DNA from: JBCBUE01 sp039818285
GTDB taxonomy: Bacteria; Planctomycetota; Phycisphaerae; Phycisphaerales; Phycisphaeraceae
Direction: 5' to 3'
Assembly: GCA_039818285.1 (NCBI GenBank)
Contig: JBCBUE010000026.1
Span: 1-42,334, forward strand
Length of the DNA: 42,334 bases
Shown here: piece after piece, positions 15,867-24,906 of the stretch
Layout: every line of letters starts with the position of its first letter
How positions within the stretch are numbered: the first letter of the stretch is position 1
Program-made: the position numbers and the translations under genes
The notes under the pieces: generated by a model
Told to the model about the DNA's origin: nothing
Databases searched by the model: none
Seen by the model: the letters and a program-made list of their open reading frames with translations, nothing else

Positions 15867-16840
15867 CCCCCACGCCCCACGACCCTCTGCCGCCGTTGCC
15901 CGAGCAACCGCTCGTCTCGGCCGTCATCCCCGCCTATCAGAGCGAGCGATGGATCGTTGACGCGATCAATAGCGTCCTCGCGCAGGACTACCCGAAGATC
16001 GAAACCCTCGTCGTCGACGACGGGTCCACGGACCGCACCGCCGAGATCGCGGAGTCTTTTGAGGGTAGCGTCCGCGTGATCCGTCAACCCAACGGCGGGG
16101 TCTCGGCCGCCCGCAACACCGGCATCGCTCAGGCCAATGGCGACCTCATCGCGCTGCTCGACGCCGACGACATCTGGGTCCCCCACAAGACCTCGTTGCA
16201 GGTCGAGGCATTCAAGACGAACCCGCGCATCGCTATCGTCCACGGTGCGACCCAGCTCTTCAACGAAGTCGAGCCTCAAGGCCCAATTCAGCGCACCAAT
16301 CACCCGCGCAACGTGGTCGACACCCTGCGTCGCAAGACCATTAAGATCCAGACCGCGATGTTCAGGCCCGAGGTCGCCACGACGATCGGCGGGTTCGACC
16401 TCGACCTCCGCAACGGCCAGGACTGGGACTTCTTCATCCGAGCGATCGAGCACTTCGAGGTGCTCGGACTCGAAGAGACCCTCACCCGCGTCTGTCGGCA
16501 CGGCGACAACCGCTCCGACAACCCCGCGTTGGTCTGGAAAGCAAACATCGCCATCATCGCCAAGTACCGCAAGCGGTACGCCGGCCAATCAACGCACCTC
16601 CGGGCGATCGACGAGATAGAGGACTGGGCACGTGAGGCGTTCTACGTCGGGATGACCGAGAAGGCCCGCAACGCCGCCGCCGACGGTCGATTCATCGACG
16701 CGATCCACGCGCGATGGATGAGCTACCGTCGCCGGCCGCGCCGACTCACGTCGTTGCCCAAGCGGCTCGTCGAGAAGTGCGTCGAGCCTTTGACTTCTCG
16801 TTCCGCCTCGCACCACCACTCCCAAGGCGAACCCTCATGA
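15863..16840 (+). CDS. Family 2 glycosyltransferase
   Basis: 325 residues; the start is a GTG that overlaps the Wzt stop (GTGA). The GT-A fold is clear: 'SAVIPAYQSERWIVDAINSV', 'IETLVVDDGSTDRT', 'NGGVSAARNTGIAQANGD' and the metal-binding 'LLDADDIWV', then 'GGFDLDLRNGQDWDFFIRA' near the acceptor site. It should be a cytoplasmic, inverting transferase using a nucleotide sugar. The C-terminal 80 residues are basic and helical and may hold it to the membrane. It overlaps the following gene by ATGA. Donor and acceptor are not predictable. Confidence 0.87.
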   Translation: MTPTPHDPLPPLPEQPLVSAVIPAYQSERWIVDAINSVLAQDYPKIETLVVDDGSTDRTAEIAESFEGSVRVIRQPNGGVSAARNTGIAQANGDLIALLDADDIWVPHKTSLQVEAFKTNPRIAIVHGATQLFNEVEPQGPIQRTNHPRNVVDTLRRKTIKIQTAMFRPEVATTIGGFDLDLRNGQDWDFFIRAIEHFEVLGLEETLTRVCRHGDNRSDNPALVWKANIAIIAKYRKRYAGQSTHLRAIDEIEDWAREAFYVGMTEKARNAAADGRFIDAIHARWMSYRRRPRRLTSLPKRLVEKCVEPLTSRSASHHHSQGEPS

Positions 16841-17778
16841 GCGCCGTGAGCAAAGTCATCGCCAAGCTCCGCCAGGGCCCGCGGTACGTCTACTTCCACG
16901 ACGCCGCGCGATCTAGGATCCTGCGCACCGCCCCGGTCCCCCACACCACCGACCCGGGCTGCGAGGTCCACGTGCTGACCAGCCGGCACGACTGGCTCGA
17001 CCTGATGTGGTGCCTCAAGTCGTTCTACGCCGTCACCCGCCGGCGCTACAAGCTGTGTATCCACGACGACGGCACGTTCGACGAGACCATCGCCGCCGCG
17101 TTTGCCCATCACTTCCCCGACGCCCGCCTCATCCGCAAGGCCGAGGCCGACCGCGACGTCCCGCCCGCCCTGACCCACCTGCCGCAGTGCACCATCTATC
17201 GGCAGACCGTGCCGCTGGCCACGCGCGTCTTCGACTTCGCCCACTACCTCCGTGCGGACCGCATGCTGGTGCTCGACAGTGACGTGCTGTTCTTTAAGCC
17301 CCCGACCGTGCTGCTGGATCGGATCGACGACCCCGGGTACGCCCGCTGCAGCTTCAACCGCGACGTCGCGAGCTTCTACACCATGGACGCCGCCACCGCG
17401 CGGGATCGGCTGGGCATCGACCTGCTCGACCGTTTCAACGCCGGGTTCGGGCTGGTGCAACGCGACGCGATCGACTTCGACCTCGTCGAACGGTGCCTGC
17501 TGGCGCACAACGCCGATGGCCGATACCCGCGCGAGATCGATCAAACGCTCCTCGCCTTGCTGGCGTCGAGCTTCGGCTGCGACCTGCTGCCCGAGCCCTA
17601 CGACGTGCGGACCGACGCGGGGCTAGGCGACCGCCCCAGCCGTCACTACGCCGGCGCCGCCCGCAGGTTGATGTACACCGAAGGCCTGCCCACCCTGATC
17701 CGGCAAGGCTTGAGCCGGGCCGCACGATCGGCCAAGCCCACCCCCGCCGGGTCGGTCGCCGCGGAGGCACTGTCGTAA
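16837..17778 (+). CDS. Putative GT-A type glycosyltransferase, family not assigned
   Basis: 313 residues from the ATG overlapping the previous stop. A DxD motif (D147-S-D149 in 'MLVLDSDVLFFKPP') and the preceding 'EVHVLTSRHDWLDLMWCLKSF' and 'YKLCIHDDGTFDET' indicate a nucleotide-sugar-binding GT-A fold of the GT8/nucleotid_trans kind. A later 'FNAGFGLVQRDAIDFDLVE' is consistent with this. I cannot place it in a named family. It lies between a GT2 and a GT4 gene, so it very probably adds one sugar to the same polymer. The C-terminus is basic. Confidence 0.6.
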   Translation: MSAVSKVIAKLRQGPRYVYFHDAARSRILRTAPVPHTTDPGCEVHVLTSRHDWLDLMWCLKSFYAVTRRRYKLCIHDDGTFDETIAAAFAHHFPDARLIRKAEADRDVPPALTHLPQCTIYRQTVPLATRVFDFAHYLRADRMLVLDSDVLFFKPPTVLLDRIDDPGYARCSFNRDVASFYTMDAATARDRLGIDLLDRFNAGFGLVQRDAIDFDLVERCLLAHNADGRYPREIDQTLLALLASSFGCDLLPEPYDVRTDAGLGDRPSRHYAGAARRLMYTEGLPTLIRQGLSRAARSAKPTPAGSVAAEALS

Positions 17779-17795
17779 TGAACCGGGAGAAAACG

Positions 17796-19001
17796 ATGCG
17801 TGTGCTCTGTGTAACCGCCTGGGACGGCGGATCGGGCTGCATGACGGTCGTGCGCTCGATCGCCGAGCAGTTGCGACCCCACGGCGTGGCGTTCGAGGCG
17901 TTCTGTTTCCAGGGCTTCCTGCCCGATTCACCCTGGCTGCAGGTCTCCAGCAAGCTCTACAATCATCACGAGGAGACGCTCACCGAGGTCGTCGGCCGAG
18001 GCCGGTTCGACGTGGTGCTCATCGTCGACACCGCCTATCCCCGGCCGTTCTCCGCGACGCTCTGGCTCCGCCGCGCCGGCTTCCGCGGCGGCATCGTGTG
18101 CATGTCGCAGAACACGATCCCCGAGCTTCGCGCGGGCGATCAGGCGGACGTGTTCGTGGCCTGCTCGCCGGCCAGTCAAGCCGTCATGCAACGCGCGATC
18201 AAGGACCCGATCCGCGTGATCCCCAACGCGATCGACCTGGACTACTTCCGCCCGCGCCCGGCCACGCAAGCACCGGCCGACGGCCGCCCCGTGCTTGGCT
18301 GGGTCGGCCGGGGCAACGACTTCAAGCAGAAGGACATCCACGGCTTCTTCCACCTCGCCGCCGCGTTGCGCGGACGAGGCTACCGCTTCGCGGTGGTCGA
18401 CGGCGGCCAGAACATCGAGGAGGTCCGTCTCCGCGACTGGTTCGGCGAGGACGAGGTCGAGTACCACAGCCAACTGACCCGGGATGAGATGGCCGCGTTC
18501 TACAACCGGCTGACCGCGTCGGGTGGCGCGCTGATCTCGACCTCGACCTTCGAAGGCCTGCCGCTGTGCCTGTTGGAGGCGATGGCCTGCCGCTGCCCGG
18601 TGATCGCGCCGCGGATCCCGGGCACGGAGATTCTGGACGAGCGCGGGCTGGCGTTGATGTACGACCGCAGCGCCGGGCTGGAACAGGTGATCGATCACGT
18701 GTACGGCCTCGCCGACGCCGCAGCGCGCGAAGCGCTGGTGGACCACGCCGCCCAGGTCGTCCGCCAGGACCACGCCAGCTCGAACATGGCCGCTGCTTAT
18801 CACGCCGCCTTTCACGACGCCATCGACGTGGCCCGGGCCAACCACGCCAGCGGGCTGACGACGCGCCTCTCGGCCGCCGCATGGATGGTCGGCCTGCGGG
18901 GCAAGCGCATCCTTCACCGACTCAAGTCGATCCTCGGTGTGAGCAAGCCGCCGAACCCCGCCATGCCCAAAGGCGCGACCATGCCCAAGGGGGTCGCGTG
19001 A
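17796..19001 (+). CDS. Family 4 glycosyltransferase
   Basis: 401 residues from ATG 17796, preferred because GGGAGA lies at the right distance and the GT-B start 'MRVLCVTAWDGGSG' follows at once. An ATG at 17778 overlapping the previous stop would add six residues. Typical GT4 features are 'IRVIPNAIDLDYFRP', 'LGWVGRGNDFKQKDIHGF' and the EX7E motif in 'FEGLPLCLLEAMACRCPVI'. The C-terminus ends in two near-identical six-residue units, MPKGAT and MPKGVA. The next gene begins at a GTG overlapping the stop. The function is a retaining sugar transfer in polymer assembly; the sugar is unknown. Confidence 0.85.
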   Translation: MRVLCVTAWDGGSGCMTVVRSIAEQLRPHGVAFEAFCFQGFLPDSPWLQVSSKLYNHHEETLTEVVGRGRFDVVLIVDTAYPRPFSATLWLRRAGFRGGIVCMSQNTIPELRAGDQADVFVACSPASQAVMQRAIKDPIRVIPNAIDLDYFRPRPATQAPADGRPVLGWVGRGNDFKQKDIHGFFHLAAALRGRGYRFAVVDGGQNIEEVRLRDWFGEDEVEYHSQLTRDEMAAFYNRLTASGGALISTSTFEGLPLCLLEAMACRCPVIAPRIPGTEILDERGLALMYDRSAGLEQVIDHVYGLADAAAREALVDHAAQVVRQDHASSNMAAAYHAAFHDAIDVARANHASGLTTRLSAAAWMVGLRGKRILHRLKSILGVSKPPNPAMPKGATMPKGVA

Positions 19002-20149
19002 CGCTGCACGTCCTGCTCTGGATGCCCGAGCACAGCCGCGTGCCCGGCGGGCACAACACCCAGCTCGAGAAGACCGCCGCCGCCCTGCGCAACGCGGGCG
19101 TCGCCGTCCGCACCGCGAGCGAAGAGGCCCCCAGCCTCAAGCGTATCGACGTCGTCCACGGGTTCGGCCTCTCGCCCCGCCATTTCCGGCACGCCCGGGT
19201 CGCTCGCCTGCCGGTCGCTTTGTCCAGCGTCTATTGGAACCTCGAGTACCTCGCCGGGCTGGACGACCGCGGCCGCCCATGGGCCAGCCGGTACCACCGC
19301 CTCCGCACCGCCGCCGTGCTCGCCCGCGCCGCCTGGCGCGGCCGGCACCCCGAGAAGTGTGGCGACTACAGCCGCGCGGCCGCTCACTTCCATACCCAGT
19401 TCGAGCTGGCCGACCTGCTGCTGCCCAATTCCGAGGGCGAAGCCCTCGCGATCCTTGAGGACCTAGGCGTCGGCACGCCGATGCATGTCGTCCCCAACGC
19501 CGTCGACCACACCCGATTTGCCGACGACGAGTCGATCGAACACGACGACAAGCCCTACGTCCTCATGGCCGGCCGATTCGAGCCACACAAGAACCAGCTC
19601 GGCCTCATCCGCGCCATGAACGGCTCGGGCATACCGCTCAAGCTCATCGGCCCGCCCCACCCCGATCACCCGCGGTACTACGACGCCTGCCGCCGCGCGG
19701 CGGTCGGCAACGTCGAGTTGCTCCCGCCCGTCCCGCACTACGAAGAGCTCATCCCCGTCTACCAACGAGCCCGCGTCCACGCCCTGCCGAGCTGGTACGA
19801 GACGACCGGGCTGGTCTCCCTCGAAGCGGCGCTCTGCGGCGCCAACGTCGTCACAACCGACCGCGGGAACACGCGCGACTACTTCGAGGGCGACGCGTGG
19901 TTCTGCGATCCCGCCCGACCCGCGACCATCCGACGAGCCGTCGAAGACGCCTTCGCCGCCGCGCCGCGCCACACGCTTCGCCGCCGCATCCGCAGCCGAT
20001 ACACCTGGGCGCACGCCGCCGAAGCGACGCTGGAGGGCTACCACAAACTGCTCGGCCGAACCCCGCTGAGCTCCCAGCCGCCCAGCCCGCCGTGGCGCAC
20101 CGACGCCTCGGGTGAACCCACGCCCGGCACCCTCACCCTGCACGCCTGA
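18998..20149 (+). CDS. Family 4 glycosyltransferase
   Basis: 383 residues, GTG start overlapping the previous stop (GTGA). GT-B architecture: the N-terminal domain opens with 'LHVLLWMPEHSRVPGGHNTQ', the donor domain with 'KPYVLMAGRFEPHKNQLGLI', and the EX7E motif is in 'SWYETTGLVSLEAALCGANVV'. It is likely cytoplasmic at the inner membrane face, transferring one sugar to the lipid-linked chain. A Pro/Ser-rich tail of about 25 residues follows the fold. After its stop there is an 82-base gap holding a heptamer repeat, one of the few gaps within the locus. Confidence 0.85.
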   Translation: MTLHVLLWMPEHSRVPGGHNTQLEKTAAALRNAGVAVRTASEEAPSLKRIDVVHGFGLSPRHFRHARVARLPVALSSVYWNLEYLAGLDDRGRPWASRYHRLRTAAVLARAAWRGRHPEKCGDYSRAAAHFHTQFELADLLLPNSEGEALAILEDLGVGTPMHVVPNAVDHTRFADDESIEHDDKPYVLMAGRFEPHKNQLGLIRAMNGSGIPLKLIGPPHPDHPRYYDACRRAAVGNVELLPPVPHYEELIPVYQRARVHALPSWYETTGLVSLEAALCGANVVTTDRGNTRDYFEGDAWFCDPARPATIRRAVEDAFAAAPRHTLRRRIRSRYTWAHAAEATLEGYHKLLGRTPLSSQPPSPPWRTDASGEPTPGTLTLHA

Positions 20150-20192
20150 CCACGCCCGCCCGGCCAACCCGCCCGCCTCGGCCACGCCCCCG

Positions 20193-20220
20193 CCCAACAC
20201 CCAACACCCAACACCCAACA
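20193..20220 (+). repeat. Four tandem copies of the heptamer CCCAACA
   Basis: Four exact, contiguous copies lie in the 82-base gap between two glycosyltransferase genes, 11 bases before the ATG at 20232. There is no ribosome binding site between the repeat and the start. Because the unit is 7 bases, copy number could change the spacing or reading frame of anything translated through it. Confidence 0.85.
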
Positions 20221-20231
20221 CGACCCCCACG

Positions 20232-21455
20232 ATGACCATCGTCTACGTCAACAACATGTCCGAGACGTTCACGCCCACGCAGAGCGGGGCGCTCTCGACG
20301 CATATCTGGGAGGTCTCCCGCATCGCCGAGGAGCGCGGCCAGGCGGCCTGGATTATCACCCGCGACTGCGACGCCGAGCACTACCCCGCCAAGCACCTCA
20401 TCCGGCTGCACTTCCCACCCGAGCCGAGCGGCGGCCCGAGGCTCTTCGTCGCCCGTGCCCGGCGCAAGCTCTCGGGGTGGCCCGACCTCTACCAACTCGG
20501 CTTCGCCCGCCGTATCGCCCGCACAATCCGCGACCGTCGGCTCGACCGCTACCCCCTGCACCTGGCCAACAACCCCGAGCTCGTGGTCTACCTCCGCCGC
20601 CTGTTCCCCCACGCCCGGATCGTGCACCACTTCCACAACCAGGTCGCCGGCTCGCCACGGTTCCGCGATGGATACGCCGAAGCGGTGGACGCGACGATCT
20701 GCGTCAGCGACTTCAACGCCCACTGGATCCGTGACCAATACGGCCTTGACCCGTCGACGGTCCACCGCATCTACAACGCGGTGAACAGCGAACAGTTCTT
20801 CCCCGCCGACGCCGAACCCGATGGACCCGTGGTGTTCAACTTCGTCGGCCGAACCGGACGGGAGAAAGGCGTCGACCTGCTGCTTGACGCGGCGCTGCGG
20901 CTGGCAGAACACCGACGCGACTTTGCGGTGCAGATCGTCGGCGCCAACAATTTCGACCGCTTCGTCGCCGACGCTTATCAAGCCGAGCTGTCCGCTCGCT
21001 GCGATCGACTGACGGGGCTGGGCATCGAGGTGCGACGCCCGGGGCACGTCGATCGCCACCGCCTGCCCGAGTTCTTCCGCCGAGCGCACGTTCACGTCGT
21101 CCCCTCACGCTGGGAAGAGCCGTTCGGGATGACCGCGTCCGAGGGCATGGCCAGCGGGCTGGCCACGGTGGCCGCCCGGTCCGGCGGGCTGCCCGAGGTC
21201 GTCGGGAACGCTGGCCTGATGTTCGACATCGAGGCGGTCGATCAGCTGGCCGACCGCATGACCACGCTGCTGGACGAGCCGGCACAGCGTCGTGAGTTCG
21301 GCCAAACCGCACGGCGACGCGTCATCGAGCACTTCAGTTGGCCACGCTACTACGACCAACTCCGCGCGGTCATGCTCGACGAACCCGTGCCCAGCCACCC
21401 CCATCCCGAGCCCCAACACGCCGCCCCCACGGCCGATCCGGCCCTGGCCGTCTGA
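20232..21455 (+). CDS. Family 4 glycosyltransferase
   Basis: 407 residues. The GT-B fold starts with 'MTIVYVNNMSETFTPTQSGA'. Further signs are 'VHHFHNQVAGSPRF', 'VHRIYNAVNSEQFFPAD', 'VVFNFVGRTGREKGVDLLL' and the EX7E motif in 'RWEEPFGMTASEGMASG'. It is preceded by the heptamer repeat and has no evident ribosome site, which is unusual in this packed locus. The frame upstream of the ATG is also open through the repeat, so an earlier start cannot be excluded, but the fold begins at 20232. The sugar is unknown. Confidence 0.83.
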   Translation: MTIVYVNNMSETFTPTQSGALSTHIWEVSRIAEERGQAAWIITRDCDAEHYPAKHLIRLHFPPEPSGGPRLFVARARRKLSGWPDLYQLGFARRIARTIRDRRLDRYPLHLANNPELVVYLRRLFPHARIVHHFHNQVAGSPRFRDGYAEAVDATICVSDFNAHWIRDQYGLDPSTVHRIYNAVNSEQFFPADAEPDGPVVFNFVGRTGREKGVDLLLDAALRLAEHRRDFAVQIVGANNFDRFVADAYQAELSARCDRLTGLGIEVRRPGHVDRHRLPEFFRRAHVHVVPSRWEEPFGMTASEGMASGLATVAARSGGLPEVVGNAGLMFDIEAVDQLADRMTTLLDEPAQRREFGQTARRRVIEHFSWPRYYDQLRAVMLDEPVPSHPHPEPQHAAPTADPALAV

Positions 21456-21461
21456 CCTCCC

Positions 21462-22643
21462 ATGCACGTCTGCTTTCTCAACTTCGTGATCGAGCAATAC
21501 TCGCCCCAGACCGGCGGAGCGATCTCGACCGTCGTCATGCAGCAGGCCCGCGAGCTCATCGACCGCGGCCACCGCGTCACCGTCCTCTCCCCGCTCAACG
21601 GCGCACCCGCCTACGACATCGGCGATGTCCTGCCGGTTGAGACCGCCAGCCGCGAGTCGCTCTCGTTCGTCCAACGCCGCGTGTCCGACCTCAATCGAAA
21701 AATCAACCGCTGGGACTGGCACTTCTACGAGGTCTACCTCCGCTCGGCACTCGACCAACTCCGCCGGCTCGACGAAGCGCCCGACGCGATCCTCATTCAG
21801 AACGACTGGCACGCCGCCCGCCACGTCCGACGCATCTGCCCGGACGCCATGATCACCGTGCACCTGCACAACGAGCTGTTCACCAACCAGTCGGCCGCCG
21901 GCTTCGCCGCGTCGATCGACGCGACCGATCGCTTCCTCATGGTCAGCGATCACATCCGAGGTTGGACGCTCAACCGGCACCCCATCCCCGCCGAGAAGGC
22001 AGTCGTCATCAACAACGGCGTCGACACGCGGATCTTCTCGCCACGCGAGGCGTACGACGCGCCGCGTCGGCAGGTAAGGACGCTCTTTGTCGGCCGACTC
22101 GACCCCAACAAGGGGCCCGACCTGCTGGCCCAGGCCGTGCTTACCCTGCAAGGCGAGGGTCATGACGTCAGCCTTACCCTGGCGGGCAGCAAGTGGTTCG
22201 GCGATATCGACCAGCGCCTCGGCCAAGGCCCGGATGCGTATTACGACCGGCTGATGCATTCGGTCCGGCAAGCCGGCGGCGAGGCGCTGGGGTACGTCCC
22301 GCGCCCCGACATCGCCAAGGTCATCCGCGAGTGCGATGTCATGGCCGTGCTCTCTCGCTCCGAAGACCCCAACCCGCTGACCTGCCTCGAGGGCATGGCC
22401 AGCGGCTGCGCCATGCTCGGTGCACAGCGCGGCGGCATCCCCGACGCCTTCGGCCCCGCCGGACTGATCGTCGATCCCGACCGCCCGACCGAGATCGCCG
22501 ACGCCCTGCGCTCGCTCGTCGCCGACCCCGACGAGCTCACCCGCCAGAAGAACCTCAGCCTCGCCCGCGCCGCCGAGCGCACCTGGGCCTGGCACGTCGA
22601 CCGGCTCGAGGAGGAGGTGTTGCACGCATGCCAGCCGGCCTGA
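21462..22643 (+). CDS. Family 4 glycosyltransferase with Asp in place of the first EX7E glutamate
   Basis: 393 residues, starting 7 bases after the previous stop. GT4 features: 'TGGAISTVVMQQARELIDRG', 'ITVHLHNELFTNQSA', 'AVVINNGVDTRIFSP', 'TLFVGRLDPNKGPDLL'. In the donor site the usual EX7E reads D-P-N-P-L-T-C-L-E ('RSEDPNPLTCLEGMASG'), so an Asp stands at the first acidic position, with a Glu one residue earlier. It could be a conservative change or a slight shift. The last 16 bases overlap the next gene. It probably adds one sugar to the polymer. Confidence 0.84.
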   Translation: MHVCFLNFVIEQYSPQTGGAISTVVMQQARELIDRGHRVTVLSPLNGAPAYDIGDVLPVETASRESLSFVQRRVSDLNRKINRWDWHFYEVYLRSALDQLRRLDEAPDAILIQNDWHAARHVRRICPDAMITVHLHNELFTNQSAAGFAASIDATDRFLMVSDHIRGWTLNRHPIPAEKAVVINNGVDTRIFSPREAYDAPRRQVRTLFVGRLDPNKGPDLLAQAVLTLQGEGHDVSLTLAGSKWFGDIDQRLGQGPDAYYDRLMHSVRQAGGEALGYVPRPDIAKVIRECDVMAVLSRSEDPNPLTCLEGMASGCAMLGAQRGGIPDAFGPAGLIVDPDRPTEIADALRSLVADPDELTRQKNLSLARAAERTWAWHVDRLEEEVLHACQPA

Positions 22644-23680
22644 ACATCGCGATCACCAGCATGTACCTGCCGACCAACTCCAAGATCGGCGTCGGCTATC
22701 AGGTGCACCACTTCGCCAACGCCCTGGTCCGGCGTGGCCACCGCGTCACCGTCTTCAGCATGTCCGACAAGGGCGACGACGCGCTCTACGACGTCGAGGT
22801 CGTGCCCCACGGCAGCAAGCTCCGCACGTTTCAGTTCTGCTGGAACCTCCGCCGCGTCGACTTCACCCGATTCGACGTGCTGAACGCCCACGGCGACGAC
22901 TGGTTCCTCTGGCTCAAGCGCCTTCCCCGGCACGTGCACACCTACCACGGCTCGTGCTTCGCGGAGATGCTGCACAGCAAGACGTGGGCCGGCCGCGTCC
23001 GCTTCGGCGCACTGGCGGCGCTCGAGTACGGCTCGTGCTTCCTGGCCAACGAGCTCGTGACCGTCTCACGCAACACGACCCAGTACATCCCCATGGTCAA
23101 GCGCGTGATCCCCTGCGGGGTGAACCTCGACGCCTTCGCGCCCGGCGACAAGGCGGAGGCGCCGACGCTGCTGTTCGTCGGCACGATGCGCGGCCGCAAG
23201 CGCGGGGCCATGCTGCTCGAAAAATTTCAGCAGGACGTGCGGTCCAAGGTGCCCGACGCGAGGCTGTGGTGCGTGTGCGAAGAAGAGGTCTCGGGCGACG
23301 GCGTCGAGTGGTTCGGGCGGGTCGACTTCGAGACCCTCGTCGACCTGTACCGACGCGCCTGGGTGTTCGCGCTGCCCAGCACCTACGAAGGCTTCGGCGT
23401 GCCGTACATCGAGGCGATGGCCTCCGGCACGGCCGTGGTCGCCACGCCCAACCCCGGCTCGCTCGAGGTCACCCGCGACGGGCAGGACGGCTTGGTCGTG
23501 GAGGACGGCCAGCTGGGCTCGACGATCGCGGCGCTGCTGACCGACGCCGCCGAGCGCGACCGACTGGTGTCCGCCGGGCTTCGTCGCTCCCGCGACTTTG
23601 GCTGGGATCGCGTGTGCGCCGCGTACGAAGCGCTCTACCGCGACGAACGAGTCAACTCACAGGGGGCCCTGGCGTCATGA
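22628..23680 (+). CDS. Family 4 glycosyltransferase
   Basis: 350 residues, starting 16 bases inside the previous gene. It is shorter than its neighbours but complete: 'SKIGVGYQVHHFANALVRRG' at the N-terminus, then 'KRVIPCGVNLDAFAPGD', 'LLFVGTMRGRKRGAMLLEKF' and the EX7E motif in 'TYEGFGVPYIEAMASGTAVV'. The ATGA overlap with the next gene implies coupled translation. Most similar in layout to GDP-mannose-type GT4 enzymes, but the donor is not predictable. Confidence 0.84.
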   Translation: MPAGLNIAITSMYLPTNSKIGVGYQVHHFANALVRRGHRVTVFSMSDKGDDALYDVEVVPHGSKLRTFQFCWNLRRVDFTRFDVLNAHGDDWFLWLKRLPRHVHTYHGSCFAEMLHSKTWAGRVRFGALAALEYGSCFLANELVTVSRNTTQYIPMVKRVIPCGVNLDAFAPGDKAEAPTLLFVGTMRGRKRGAMLLEKFQQDVRSKVPDARLWCVCEEEVSGDGVEWFGRVDFETLVDLYRRAWVFALPSTYEGFGVPYIEAMASGTAVVATPNPGSLEVTRDGQDGLVVEDGQLGSTIAALLTDAAERDRLVSAGLRRSRDFGWDRVCAAYEALYRDERVNSQGALAS

Positions 23681-24906
23681 AGATCGCCATCTTCGCCAGC
23701 GCGTTCCACCCCCACGTCGGCGGCGTCGAGGAGCTCTGTCGGCAGCTCGCGCTGCACTACAAGGCGATGGGGCATGACGCGATCGTCGTCACCATCCGCT
23801 GGCCGCGCGACCTGCCCGCCCACGACACGCACGACGGCATCGACGTGTACCGCTTCGCCATGCGAGCAAACGAGGGCTCGCTCAAGCAGCGCTTTAACGC
23901 CCTGCGCACCGGCTGGCGCGACCGACGCGACATCCGATCGCTCATGCGCGTTCGCCGGATCGACGTCATCAACGTCCAGTGCGTCAGCCACCAGGGCATC
24001 TACGCCCTCGACGCGGCCAAGACGCTTGACCTGCCCGTCGTGGTCACCACGCAGGGCGAACGCACCATCGACACCGGCAGGCTCTACCAGCGCTCGCCCC
24101 TGATGAACCGCGTCCTCCGCGAACTCGTCGACCGCGCCGCCCACGTCACCGGCTGCTCGCAGGACACCATCGACGAGCTCGAAGCGTGGTACGGCCGACC
24201 TCTGGGCGACCGCAAGTCGGCCATCTACAACGGCATCCGCCTGGCCGACTTCGATGACCCCGAGCCTGACGACCACCCGCGCCCCTACGTGCTGGGCATC
24301 GGCCGGCTGGCGGACAACAAGGGCTTCGACGTGCTCATCGACGCCTGGTCGCGGATCGATCCATCGGCCGGCGAGCTCGACCTGCTCATCGCGGGCAAGG
24401 GTGACGAACAGGCCAAGCTCAAACGGCTCGCCGCCACCACGCAAGGCCCGGGTGAAGCACGCCTGCTGGGCAGCGTCGGCCGCGAGCGGGCGATCGCGCT
24501 GTTCAAGGGGTCGGCGTTCTTCGTGCTGCCTTCGCTCGACGAACCGATGGGCATCGTGAACCTCGAGGCGATGGCGGCGGGCAAGGCCGTGATCGCGACC
24601 CGCGTCGGGGGCGTGCCCGAGATCGTCGAGGAAGACCGCACCGCCCTGCTCGTCGAGCCCGGCAACGCCGAGGCGTTGGCCAAGGCGATGACCCGCGTCT
24701 GGACCCAGCCCGACCTCCGAGACACGCTCGCCAAGCACGGCCGGGCCCGGGTCGAACGCTTCGACTGGTCGGCGATCGCCGCCGAGTACGTCGCGCTGTT
24801 CGAGGCCGCCATCGCCGAGAAACACGGCCGCCACGCGTCCACCACCGCCACGCCGAAGATCGCCACGCCGGCCACGCCGATCGCCTCGGGAGCACAGCCC
24901 GGATGA
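23677..24906 (+). CDS. Family 4 glycosyltransferase
   Basis: 409 residues. Features in order: 'SAFHPHVGGVEELCRQLALH', 'LPVVVTTQGERTIDTGRLYQ', 'SAIYNGIRLADFDDP', 'VLGIGRLADNKGFDVLIDAW', and EX7E in 'SLDEPMGIVNLEAMAAGKAV'. The C-terminal 30 residues are a low-complexity Thr/Ala/Pro tail. It overlaps both neighbours by ATGA. It is a cytoplasmic sugar transferase of the locus; donor and acceptor are unknown. Confidence 0.86.
   Translation: MKIAIFASAFHPHVGGVEELCRQLALHYKAMGHDAIVVTIRWPRDLPAHDTHDGIDVYRFAMRANEGSLKQRFNALRTGWRDRRDIRSLMRVRRIDVINVQCVSHQGIYALDAAKTLDLPVVVTTQGERTIDTGRLYQRSPLMNRVLRELVDRAAHVTGCSQDTIDELEAWYGRPLGDRKSAIYNGIRLADFDDPEPDDHPRPYVLGIGRLADNKGFDVLIDAWSRIDPSAGELDLLIAGKGDEQAKLKRLAATTQGPGEARLLGSVGRERAIALFKGSAFFVLPSLDEPMGIVNLEAMAAGKAVIATRVGGVPEIVEEDRTALLVEPGNAEALAKAMTRVWTQPDLRDTLAKHGRARVERFDWSAIAAEYVALFEAAIAEKHGRHASTTATPKIATPATPIASGAQPG

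Noticed and set aside
18962..18998. Duplicated ATGCCCAA units at the end of the glycosyltransferase gene as alternative starts for the next gene
   Set aside because: Both ATGs are in the frame of the upstream gene; the next gene's frame starts at the GTG at 18998.
20193..20220. CRISPR-like repeat
   Set aside because: The units are 7 bases and contiguous with no spacers, so it is a simple tandem repeat.
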